Source of the DNA: Bacteroidota bacterium
GTDB taxonomy: Bacteria; Bacteroidota; Bacteroidia; Flavobacteriales; Weeksellaceae
Assembly: GCA_023386965.1 (NCBI GenBank)
Contig: JAEWIR010000010.1
Span: 1 to 64,000, forward strand
Length of the DNA: 64,000 nucleotides
Direction of reading: 5' to 3'
The notes beneath the pieces were generated by a model. It did not search any database, had not been told where the DNA came from, and saw only the letters and a program-made list of their open reading frames with translations. Each line of letters opens with the position of its first letter. Within the stretch, counting starts at the first letter, position 1. The position numbers and the translations under genes are program-made. Shown here piece after piece: positions 44,439 through 52,146 of this stretch.

Positions 44439-44690
44439 ATTTTACACTTCGTAAAATCACATTTAATTTTTTTCAAATTATTAATAATTAAATTAAAGCG
44501 GCTAAGTGTTTTTGGCTATTTTAACTAAACATCAGTTATCATAAATACTTTTAATTAAAGTTTAACATAACTGGCACTTTAATTGCTGCATTTTTTTTTA
44601 GTTCTACCGTCGTCCTGCGATTTCTAGATCCAGTTTTAGTCGACTTCGGATTTGCAGGATCACCCTTTTTCGGACCGGTGGTTTTTTTTG
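44439..44690 (+). other. Gene-free structured leader before the glycan operon
   Basis: The stretch 44380-44751 has no gene. It contains a perfect seven-pair hairpin ATTTTAC-ACTTC-GTAAAAT (44439-44457) followed by a T-rich run. An inverted repeat TCCTGC (44613-44618)/GCAGGA (44654-44659) follows, and then GGTGG with eight T at 44678-44689. These may be leader or attenuation structures of the downstream operon, or decayed terminators. Confidence 0.35.
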
Positions 44691-44751
44691 TGCCTGAATA
44701 TTTTATTCGTGCACACAGCAATTTTAACATTAAAACATTAAAATACTAGTT

Positions 44752-45840
44752 ATGGTTAATCATCACAATCAGGAACCGGCAAATTATGACATCATTGTCT
44801 TTTGCCACCTCCGTTGGGACTTTGTATATCAGCGTCCTCAACACATCATCAGCCGTTTGGCAAAAGACTTTAAGATTTTAGTAATTGAGGAGCCCGTACC
44901 TACACGTCTGAACGGAAAAGGACCTTTTGAAATAAAGGAAGTTCATCCAAATGTGCATGTGTGCCGGCCACCGGTAAACAGCATGAACGACATCGGCCGC
45001 TACCTTCGTAAAAAACTTCCGAAGAACAGCTTCCGCGTAGGCTGGTTCTACTCTCCTGCATTCGTATCTGTATTGGAAGAACTTGATTTTGAAACTGTAG
45101 TATACGACTGCATGGACGAGCTTACCCTTTTCCGCGGTGCCTTGATGGAGTTGGTGGATCAGGAAAAAGCCCTGCTCGCAGCAGCAGATGTAGTGTATAC
45201 AGGAGGTAAATCACTCTATGAATCAAAGGTCAGAAAACATCATAATGTACACTGCTTCCCCAGCTCGGTAGATATTGATCATTTTTCAGGACAGCGTGGA
45301 AACACAGCACAAAGACCTTCCGATATGAAAGATATCCCGGGCAGGATTGTGGGCTATTATGGTGTTATTGACGAGCGGATTGATCTTGAACTTCTAAAAA
45401 ACACGGCGGCACTGGCGCCAGAGTTTTCCTTCGTAATGGTTGGCCCTCTCTGCAAGATCAGTGAAAATGACCTGCCAAAAGCGGAGAATATTTTCTACCT
45501 GGGCATGAAATCCTACGAAGAACTGCCGGCTTATCTTCAGCATTTTGATATTGCGATGATGCCCTTCGCACTTAATGATTCAACCAAATTCATCAGTCCA
45601 ACGAAAACGCTGGAATATATGGCCGCAAACAAACCGATTATCTCCACCCGGATCAAGGATGTGGAGAGAGATTACAGCCATTGCATTATGCTCATAGACA
45701 ACGAACACGATTTTCTTAAAGCGATTACAAAACCGGCGGGAAACTTCAGTGGCAGCTATGCTGAAATTCTTATGAACACCTCCTGGGACCGTACCGCAAA
45801 AAAAATGGGCGCAATCATTAAAAAAACACTGGCGGTATGA
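44752..45840 (+). CDS. Glycosyltransferase family 1/4 (GT-B fold)
   Basis: A 362-residue glycosyltransferase. The N-terminal half has the unusual opening FCHLRWDFVYQRPQHIISRLAK, seen in GT-B enzymes beside UDP-galactopyranose mutase. The C-terminal donor-binding half has GYYGVIDERIDLELL and SPTKTLEYMAANKPIIS. The next gene, glf, overlaps it by 4 bases and makes UDP-galactofuranose, so this enzyme may transfer galactofuranose or build on it (inference). It is the first of four genes in a likely glycan operon. Confidence 0.85.
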   Translation: MVNHHNQEPANYDIIVFCHLRWDFVYQRPQHIISRLAKDFKILVIEEPVPTRLNGKGPFEIKEVHPNVHVCRPPVNSMNDIGRYLRKKLPKNSFRVGWFYSPAFVSVLEELDFETVVYDCMDELTLFRGALMELVDQEKALLAAADVVYTGGKSLYESKVRKHHNVHCFPSSVDIDHFSGQRGNTAQRPSDMKDIPGRIVGYYGVIDERIDLELLKNTAALAPEFSFVMVGPLCKISENDLPKAENIFYLGMKSYEELPAYLQHFDIAMMPFALNDSTKFISPTKTLEYMAANKPIISTRIKDVERDYSHCIMLIDNEHDFLKAITKPAGNFSGSYAEILMNTSWDRTAKKMGAIIKKTLAV

Positions 45841-46961
45841 AGGTAGATATCCTGATCATAGGGGCAGGCATCTCGGGTGCCACCTTAGCAGAGCGATATG
45901 CCAATGCCGGCAAGAAAGTGCTTATTATTGAAAGAAGAGATCATATAGCAGGAAACTGTTACGATCATTACGATGAAAACGGAATCCTTGTATCCAAATA
46001 CGGTGCGCATCTTTTTCATACAAATGATGATGAAGTTTGGGAATATGTAAACCGCTTCGGCGATTGGTATCCCTGGGAACACCGCGTAGTGGCACGTGTG
46101 GACGACAAAACGGTTCCTATTCCTGTGAATATTTCAACGGTCAATATCCTCTTTGGCGAAAACCTGGAAACAGAAGAAGAAATGAAGCAGTGGCTGGAAG
46201 CGAACCGCATTCCCTTTGAAACCCCAGCCAATGGTGAGGAGGCCGTCCTGAACCGCGTCGGTCCGGTGCTGTATGATAAAATGTTTAAACATTATACAAA
46301 GAAGCAGTGGGATAAATATCCTGCAGAACTGCACGCCTCGGTACTGGAGCGGATTCCTGTACGTCCCAATTACGATGACCGGTATTTTTCGGATACACAT
46401 CAGGCACTTCCAAAAGGTGGCTATACAAAGGTTTTCAAAAATATGCTTAACCATCCGAATATCACGGTATTGCTTAATACGGATTATTTTGATGTGAAAG
46501 ACCAGTATGAAGGTTATGAGAAACTGTTTTACACGGGGCCCATTGACCGGTTTTTTGAGTTTGAAGAGGAACTTACCGAGAAACTGGAATACAGGTCCAT
46601 CAACTTTGTTACGGAACAGGTAGATGCAGAATATTTTCAGGAGAACTCGGTGGTGAATTATCCCGGACGCGAGGTGGAATTTACCCGTATTGTGGAATAC
46701 AAGCATTTTGGAAATCAAAAATCAGATAAAACGAGTATCGTAAAGGAATATACCGTGGATGAAGGTGACCCATATTACCCTGTTCCCAACGAAAAAAACC
46801 AACTGATTTACGAGAAGTATAAAGCCAGGGCAGAACATCTTACAGATGTTTACTTCGTAGGACGCCTGGCGAACTATAAGTACTTCAATATGGACCAGGC
46901 ATTTAAAAACGCACTGGACCTTTACCGGACACTTGAGCACGCAAAAGCTGACGCCTTATGA
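45837..46961 (+). CDS. glf: UDP-galactopyranose mutase
   Basis: A 374-residue flavoenzyme that interconverts UDP-galactopyranose and UDP-galactofuranose. The FAD-binding Rossmann start is ILIIGAGISGATLAERYA, with the family motif RDHIAGNCYDHYDENG and the substrate-loop KYGAHLFHTND. RLANYKYFNMDQAF, near the end, contacts the flavin. Both ends overlap their neighbours by 4 bases, so expression is coupled to the glycosyltransferase and the glycosidase-like gene. Confidence 0.95.
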   Translation: MKVDILIIGAGISGATLAERYANAGKKVLIIERRDHIAGNCYDHYDENGILVSKYGAHLFHTNDDEVWEYVNRFGDWYPWEHRVVARVDDKTVPIPVNISTVNILFGENLETEEEMKQWLEANRIPFETPANGEEAVLNRVGPVLYDKMFKHYTKKQWDKYPAELHASVLERIPVRPNYDDRYFSDTHQALPKGGYTKVFKNMLNHPNITVLLNTDYFDVKDQYEGYEKLFYTGPIDRFFEFEEELTEKLEYRSINFVTEQVDAEYFQENSVVNYPGREVEFTRIVEYKHFGNQKSDKTSIVKEYTVDEGDPYYPVPNEKNQLIYEKYKARAEHLTDVYFVGRLANYKYFNMDQAFKNALDLYRTLEHAKADAL

Positions 46962-48088
46962 ATAGTCCGCAGATTTTCAAAAGTTACTGGCAGGGCGGCT
47001 TCGAATGCGCAGACCATATCAACCGGCACGGCCACCGTGTGAATCTGCTGCAGGAAACCCAGCACGACGTACGCGTAGCTGAAGATTACCTTCTGCTGAC
47101 CGATCTTGGAATCCATACTGTAAGGGAGGGTATTTGCTGGAGTAATGTTGAAAAAAGTCCCGGCATTTATGACTTTTCAGAAGTTCTGAGAAGGATGAGG
47201 ACGGCGCAGAATTTGGGAATACAACAGGTTTGGGACCTTATTCATTTTGGCTACCCGGACGGATTATTCCCCACTCATCCCCATTTTGCACTGAGATTTG
47301 AACAGCTTTGCCGGGCTTTTGCACGCTTTTATACAGAACACAGTAACGATACGCTTTTTGTGGTACCCATCAACGAAATCAGTTTCCTATCATGGCTCTC
47401 CGGCGAAAGCAGGGGTACGGTTCCGTTCGCAGCACATAACGGGTGGGATATTAAATATCATTTATGCAACGCCGCCATCCGCGGAATCCGTGCCCTGAAG
47501 GAGGAGGTACCGGACTGTAGGATCGTACTTGTTGAACCGCTTATCCGTATTCACAGTCATGGCGGCTGCGAGCTGGACCTGCAGCGCCGGAATGAGTATC
47601 AGTTTGAGGCGATGGACATAATCGGAGGTCGTATGTGTCCTGAGCTTGGCGGAGAAGAAGGCTTCCTGGACATACTCGGATTCAATTATTACTGGAACTG
47701 CCAGTGGCGCAGTGAAGGTGAAAGTTTGTGCTGGCCGGACGGCGATAACGAAAGAGTTCCTCTTCATCAATTGCTCTTACAGGCCTATGAGCGTTATAAA
47801 AAACCAATGTTCCTGTCGGAAACGGGACATTTTGGCGAGGGCCGCGCCGAATGGATTAATGAAATTGCCAACGAAAGCCGTATGGCAGCTGAGATGGGCG
47901 CAGACTTTCACGGGATATGCATTTATCCGGTAACCGACCGACCCGACTGGGACGATCTTTCCAGCTACAGCAATTGCGGCCTTTTCGACCTGGATAATCA
48001 GCATAACCGTATCGCCCACACGGATTCTATAGCTGCACTTCGTCAGCTTATGGAAATGCAGAACATGCCCGAACACGTTAACTATTAA
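46958..48088 (+). CDS. TIM-barrel glycoside hydrolase-like protein (β-glucosidase type)
   Basis: A 376-residue protein with a family 1/clan GH-A-like (β/α)8 barrel. The likely acid/base Glu is in VVPINEISF and the likely nucleophile Glu in MFLSETGHFG, the usual spacing for clan A. There is no signal peptide, so it acts in the cytosol. Its place between glf and a nucleotidyltransferase suggests a role in making or editing a glycolipid rather than digesting food glycans (inference). The exact family was not confirmed. Confidence 0.75.
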   Translation: MNSPQIFKSYWQGGFECADHINRHGHRVNLLQETQHDVRVAEDYLLLTDLGIHTVREGICWSNVEKSPGIYDFSEVLRRMRTAQNLGIQQVWDLIHFGYPDGLFPTHPHFALRFEQLCRAFARFYTEHSNDTLFVVPINEISFLSWLSGESRGTVPFAAHNGWDIKYHLCNAAIRGIRALKEEVPDCRIVLVEPLIRIHSHGGCELDLQRRNEYQFEAMDIIGGRMCPELGGEEGFLDILGFNYYWNCQWRSEGESLCWPDGDNERVPLHQLLLQAYERYKKPMFLSETGHFGEGRAEWINEIANESRMAAEMGADFHGICIYPVTDRPDWDDLSSYSNCGLFDLDNQHNRIAHTDSIAALRQLMEMQNMPEHVNY

Positions 48089-48100
48089 AACAAAACTACA

Positions 48101-48583
48101 ATGGACAATTCAAAAACTATAGGTATCACTTTCAGTTGTTTCGACCTGCTGCATGCGGGTCATGTTCAGATGCTGGCCGAGGCGCGGGCGCAGTGCGACC
48201 ATCTTATCGTAGGCCTGCAAACGGATCCTACCATAGACCGGCCTGAGAAAAACAAGCCCACACAGACAGTTGTGGAGCGCTATATACAGCTGAAAGGCTG
48301 CAGGTACGTAGATGAGATCATTCCCTACACCACCGAAAAGGACCTGGAAGACATCCTCCAGCTGTATTCCATAGACGTACGGATTGTAGGTGCCGAATAT
48401 AAGGACAAAGACTTCACCGGAAGGGATTATTGTGACGAAAACAACATCGTTCTCTATTTCAATGAAAGGCGGCACCGTTTTTCAAGCACGAATCTGCGGA
48501 AGGAAATCTACCGTATGGAAGACCAAAAAATCAATAAAGAGATGCCGGCACTGAACGGTGTTCACAGGGAAGCCATCTCATGA
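48101..48583 (+). CDS. Cytidylyl/adenylyltransferase-family protein (TagD/RfaE2-like)
   Basis: A 160-residue nucleotidyltransferase. The nucleotide-binding signature is FSCFDLLHAGHVQMLAEA (HxGH), and the second motif is RFSSTNLRKEIY, resembling the RxxxxST motif. Relatives join CTP or ATP to glycerol-3-phosphate, phosphoethanolamine or heptose-1-phosphate. It ends the four-gene glycan operon and is followed by a terminator. The activated precursor is probably used by the operon's transferase; the substrate is unknown. Confidence 0.85.
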   Translation: MDNSKTIGITFSCFDLLHAGHVQMLAEARAQCDHLIVGLQTDPTIDRPEKNKPTQTVVERYIQLKGCRYVDEIIPYTTEKDLEDILQLYSIDVRIVGAEYKDKDFTGRDYCDENNIVLYFNERRHRFSSTNLRKEIYRMEDQKINKEMPALNGVHREAIS

Positions 48584-48587
48584 ATAA

Positions 48588-48618
48588 AAGCGCAGGATTT
48601 TCCTGCGCTTCTGTTTTT
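48588..48618 (+). terminator. Glycan operon terminator
   Basis: A perfect ten-pair hairpin AAGCGCAGGA/TCCTGCGCTT with loop TTT and a T-rich tail. Confidence 0.9.
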
Positions 48619-48642
48619 ATCTAATATATTGGGTCCATATCA

Positions 48643-49023
48643 TCAGTCTTCATCATCCTCATCATCAAGGTCTGTCAGATTCCATTCATCTTCATCAAAC
48701 TCATCATCATCAAAATCAGCTTCGTCATCAAAATCCGAAGAGTCATGCTCACGGGCCATATTCTCCATGACCAGTTCATGAAACTCCTGAAAACGGAAGT
48801 TGTACGTTTGATCAAGTACACCCAACTCATTTTCAACATCAATCAGAAGATCCTCATCCTCCTCCGTTAACTCTTCGGGGGTAGCCACGTTATAGAGCCA
48901 GATTTTGTCCCGCTGCAGGATGCAGTATACTTTATAAATTACTTTTTCTGCCTCGGTACGGTCCGAGCCGATTAACTCATCAAAGGCGGTGAGGTTTTCG
49001 AGATAAAAATTTCTGTCAATCAT
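48643..49023 (-). CDS. Hypothetical acidic protein
   Basis: A 126-residue cytosolic protein without a recognised family. The first ~90 residues are probably helical (YLENLTAFDELIGSDRTEA, QRDKIWLYNVATPEELTEED). The last ~35 are almost only Asp and Glu with a few aromatic residues (DEFDEDEWNLTDLDDEDDED). Acidic tails of this type often bind basic proteins or mimic DNA, but no role can be assigned. It stands alone, convergent to the glycan operon. Confidence 0.65.
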   Translation of the reverse strand: MIDRNFYLENLTAFDELIGSDRTEAEKVIYKVYCILQRDKIWLYNVATPEELTEEDEDLLIDVENELGVLDQTYNFRFQEFHELVMENMAREHDSSDFDDEADFDDDEFDEDEWNLTDLDDEDDED

Positions 49024-49206
49024 TAATAAAAATCATTGGAAAGCATCAGCATCAAATACTGGAAATGTCGCTGCAAAGATATTAAAGATTTAGGGACCGA
49101 GGGACCGTTGCAGCAGTTCAACTAAGCATTTTCAGGCCGGTGGAAATAGCGCTTGGCGCGATGGTCACATTTTTGCATCATTTGCTTCCAAATCAATCTA
49201 CGAGTA

Positions 49207-49491
49207 ATGAAAAGAAAATCTGTACTTCTGGGTCTGGTCACTGCTACTTTACTGCTGGCTTCCTGCAAAGAAAATGAAGTAGACCGTTTGCGGCAGGAGA
49301 ATGAAGAACTAAAAGAAACTAAGGGACTTACCCGCGCCGATTCCGTGGAAATCTATAACGCCATACAGCACGACAGTAAAAGGCGCTTCGCCACAGGATT
49401 TCTGGATAGCATTAAAAAGCGCGACATCAAACTATACGAGGCTTTCATAGAGGAAGCAGAATCCCGCAACACTCTGCTCTTGCCCGATTAA
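49207..49491 (+). CDS. Small lipoprotein, unknown
   Basis: A 94-residue predicted lipoprotein. The signal peptide ends with LLLASC (Cys at about 20), then a heptad-like coiled-coil segment (VDRLRQENEELKE) and a basic helix. ATG 49207 is used because the signal peptide starts there. Its size and lone position resemble Lpp-type envelope spacers, but the family is not recognised. Confidence 0.7.
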   Translation: MKRKSVLLGLVTATLLLASCKENEVDRLRQENEELKETKGLTRADSVEIYNAIQHDSKRRFATGFLDSIKKRDIKLYEAFIEEAESRNTLLLPD

Positions 49492-49496
49492 AAGGT

Positions 49497-50177
49497 TTAG
49501 TTTTCCTTCTTTTTCAGGAATTTAGCATTCACATACTCCCAAACCATGGGCAACAGGGAGATCCCTATGATTCCGAAGATTACTGTTTCAAAATTTTCCT
49601 GCACTAAGGGAAGGTTACCGAAGAAATAGCCCATCAGCGTTAAACTCCAAACCCAAACAAAAGCCCCGATCACATTGTATTTGATAAAGGTTGAATAGTT
49701 CATCGAACCAATTCCCGCCACAAACGGAGCGAATGTCCGCACAATAGGTACAAACCTGGCGATGATGATGGTTTTCGGACCGTTTTTACTGTAGAAGGCC
49801 TGGGTTTGGTCAATATACTTCGGATTGACGAGCTGCTTATCTCCCAATTTCAAGCTCAGCATCCGGAGCCCTACATTTTTCCCGAGGTAATAATTCAGCG
49901 TGTCTCCCAGGATGGCCGCAATGGTGAGCAAAGCAAGAATAAGCCATAGGTTGAGACTGGCAGTTTCGCCTGTGGCGCCAATTACGCCCGCACAAAAGGT
50001 ACCGGCTGCGAAAAGCAGTGAATCGCCCGGCAGAAACGGCATTACCACCAGACCGGTTTCCACAAAGATTATCAGGAAAAGGATGAGGTAAATCCATAAT
50101 CCATAGTCCATGATCATGGTGAACAGATGCTTATCGAGGTTCAGGAAAAAATCTAGTACAGTTTGTAAAAACTCCAT
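49497..50177 (-). CDS. DedA-family membrane protein
   Basis: A 226-residue inner-membrane protein with about five hydrophobic helices and the DedA/VTT signatures: ETGLVVMPFLPGDSLLF near the N-terminus and FIVARFVPIVRTFAPFVAG-like residues (IIARFVPIVRTFAPFVAG) in the middle. DedA proteins affect membrane potential and polyprenyl-phosphate or phospholipid turnover. ATG 50177 is chosen because a minus-strand -7 element TATTTTTG lies at 50209-50202, inside the longer frame. Confidence 0.9.
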   Translation of the reverse strand: MEFLQTVLDFFLNLDKHLFTMIMDYGLWIYLILFLIIFVETGLVVMPFLPGDSLLFAAGTFCAGVIGATGETASLNLWLILALLTIAAILGDTLNYYLGKNVGLRMLSLKLGDKQLVNPKYIDQTQAFYSKNGPKTIIIARFVPIVRTFAPFVAGIGSMNYSTFIKYNVIGAFVWVWSLTLMGYFFGNLPLVQENFETVIFGIIGISLLPMVWEYVNAKFLKKKEN

Positions 50178-50209
50178 ATTCAGTGCAGGTTTAGATGGCT
50201 GCAAAAATA

Positions 50210-50682
50210 CGCCAAAGAATTGAAGGTAAAGACACTCCCGCGCGATAAATATGCGAAGGTATTAGTAATTTTTTATTAGTTCAGTTCGTTATCGCTGATT
50301 AAGGGAATCGCGCATTACTGAACATTCACAGGACCTTGCAAAGCTTGCTTTAATTTTGGGTTATAAAAGCTGAATTCTACATTAACCCTTACCTAAAAAC
50401 CTTTGAGGACGGCGAATTGACACGCTTAATAAGAGTGGTAATGCGTAATTCAATACTTCACGTTACCTGCTGTTATTTCATGTGCTGTCGCAGTCAAACC
50501 GCAACTGCATACTTTCACAAGCTAAATTAACTGTAATAGTTAGCTCCTGTTTTATCACTTGCCATAGAAGTTTCAAGACTCTATCCCCTATTATTTGACC
50601 TGCATCAAGAGATTTCAGAACCGTAATCACTAAATTTGGCTACACCTACGAAATCATCAATCCATCAATAAAATTTAATACA
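50210..50682. other. Gene-free stretch before the SDR gene
   Basis: No convincing ORF is present. An imperfect inverted repeat built on GCTAA (50521-50525) and TTAGC (50540-50544) is visible. A -7-like TAAATTTG lies at 50631-50638, 45 bases before the SDR start, without a matching -33 TTG. Confidence 0.35.
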
Positions 50683-51438
50683 ATGAAAAAATTAGAGAAC
50701 AAAGTAGCAATGATCACCGGCGCAGGATCGGGTATCGGAAAGTCAACTGCGCTGCTGTTTGCACGCGAAGGTGCCAAAGTGGTCGTAAGTGACATCAACA
50801 CTGAGCATGGTAAGCAGGTCGTGTCCGAAATTGAAAGCCTGGGCGGGGACGCTTTCTTTGTAACGGCAGATTCGTCCAGCCCCGAAGACAATGAAAGGCT
50901 TGTATCGGAAACGGTGAAAAAATACGGCAGGCTGGATATTGCAGTGAATAATGCAGGTATCGGCGGCGAAATAAACAAGGCTGGGGACATGTCCGTTGAA
51001 GGTTGGAGGAAAGTAATTGACATCAACCTCTCCGGTGTCTTTTACGGTGTGAAGTATCAGGCTCCCCAAATGGTTAAGGACGGCGGGGGCAGCATCATCA
51101 ATATAGCCTCAATACTGGGCCAGGCGGGATTTGCTACCTCCAGCGGATATGTGGCGGCCAAGCACGGTGTGGTGGGATTGACTAAAGCTGTAGCCTGGGA
51201 ATATGCCAAGGAGAATGTCCGAATCAACGCGGTAGGTCCGGGTTTTGTATACAGTGGAATGGTCAATGAAGAATCCATGGGGAAGGAAGCACTCAGTTTT
51301 CTGGAAACCAAACATGCCTTCGGCAGATTAGGTCAACCTGAAGAAATCGCCGCCATGCTGCTCTTCCTGGCCTCGGATGACTCCTCGTTTGTCACGGGAT
51401 CTTATTACCCTGTAGACGGCGGCTATCTTGCTGTTTAG
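50683..51438 (+). CDS. Short-chain dehydrogenase/reductase (classical SDR)
   Basis: A 251-residue NAD(P)-dependent oxidoreductase. The cofactor motif is MITGAGSGIGKSTALLFA, with NNAGIGG, and the catalytic Ser and the Tyr-Lys pair occur at NIASILGQAG...SGYVAAKHG. The C-terminal motif is GSYYPVDGGYLAV. The SDR substrate range is broad, and it resembles 3-oxoacyl-ACP or glucose dehydrogenase-type members. An FMN reductase follows after 41 bases in what is probably one operon. Confidence 0.9.
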   Translation: MKKLENKVAMITGAGSGIGKSTALLFAREGAKVVVSDINTEHGKQVVSEIESLGGDAFFVTADSSSPEDNERLVSETVKKYGRLDIAVNNAGIGGEINKAGDMSVEGWRKVIDINLSGVFYGVKYQAPQMVKDGGGSIINIASILGQAGFATSSGYVAAKHGVVGLTKAVAWEYAKENVRINAVGPGFVYSGMVNEESMGKEALSFLETKHAFGRLGQPEEIAAMLLFLASDDSSFVTGSYYPVDGGYLAV

Positions 51439-51479
51439 CCAAAAACATCAATCTTTAACTACCAATCAAACATTATATT

Positions 51480-52025
51480 ATGGCAAAAAAAATCGCAGTA
51501 ATTGTAGGATCTTTAAGGAAGGAATCCTATAACAGAAAAATCGCTGAAGAAATGATCCGGCTTGCCGAAGGCAAACTGGAATTGGAGATCGTAGAAATCG
51601 CAGACTTACCGCTTTACACAGAGGACCTGGATCAGAATCCACCGGCAGCCTGGACTACTTTTCGGGTGCAGATTAAGGATGCAGACGGACTCCTGATCAT
51701 CTCGCCGGAGTACAACCGTACCATTCCCGGAGCATTAAAGAATGCAGTTGATGTGGGCTCCCGCCCTTACGGCAGTTCCGTGTGGCCGGGAAAACCGGGT
51801 GCTGTCGTGACCTCGTCCATAAGTTCGCTGGGTGGACTGGCCGCCAACCATCATATCCGTCAGGCTTTCGTTTTTGTAGATGTACCTCTGATGCAGCAGC
51901 CCGAAGCCTATATAGGAAATTCGGCGGAAATTTTTACGGAAGATGGCAGGACACTGAAGGAGGATACCGCAAAGTTCCTGACTTCCTTTATAGACTCCTT
52001 CCAACAATGGGTTGAGAAATTCTAG
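51480..52025 (+). CDS. NADPH-dependent FMN reductase family protein
   Basis: A 181-residue flavodoxin-like protein. The flavin-binding loop is VGSLRKESYNRKIAEEM, and the second signature is LIISPEYNRTIPGALKNAVD. Relatives are azo-, quinone- and chromate reductases that use NAD(P)H and FMN. It is co-transcribed with the upstream SDR and ends before a clear terminator. A detoxification role is likely but not specific. Confidence 0.9.
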   Translation: MAKKIAVIVGSLRKESYNRKIAEEMIRLAEGKLELEIVEIADLPLYTEDLDQNPPAAWTTFRVQIKDADGLLIISPEYNRTIPGALKNAVDVGSRPYGSSVWPGKPGAVVTSSISSLGGLAANHHIRQAFVFVDVPLMQQPEAYIGNSAEIFTEDGRTLKEDTAKFLTSFIDSFQQWVEKF

Positions 52026-52048
52026 CTTCTCCCCTCACACACACTTAG

Positions 52049-52077
52049 GCCTTATCCTCTTTGATAAGGCTTTTTTA
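52049..52077 (+). terminator. SDR-FMN reductase operon terminator
   Basis: A perfect eight-pair hairpin GCCTTATC/GATAAGGC with a six-base loop and six T. Confidence 0.9.
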
Positions 52078-52146
52078 TGCTCAGACATTCACCGTCGGTT
52101 TCATAATTATGCCTAATTTTAAGGTATCATCTCCGAACAGCAGAAT

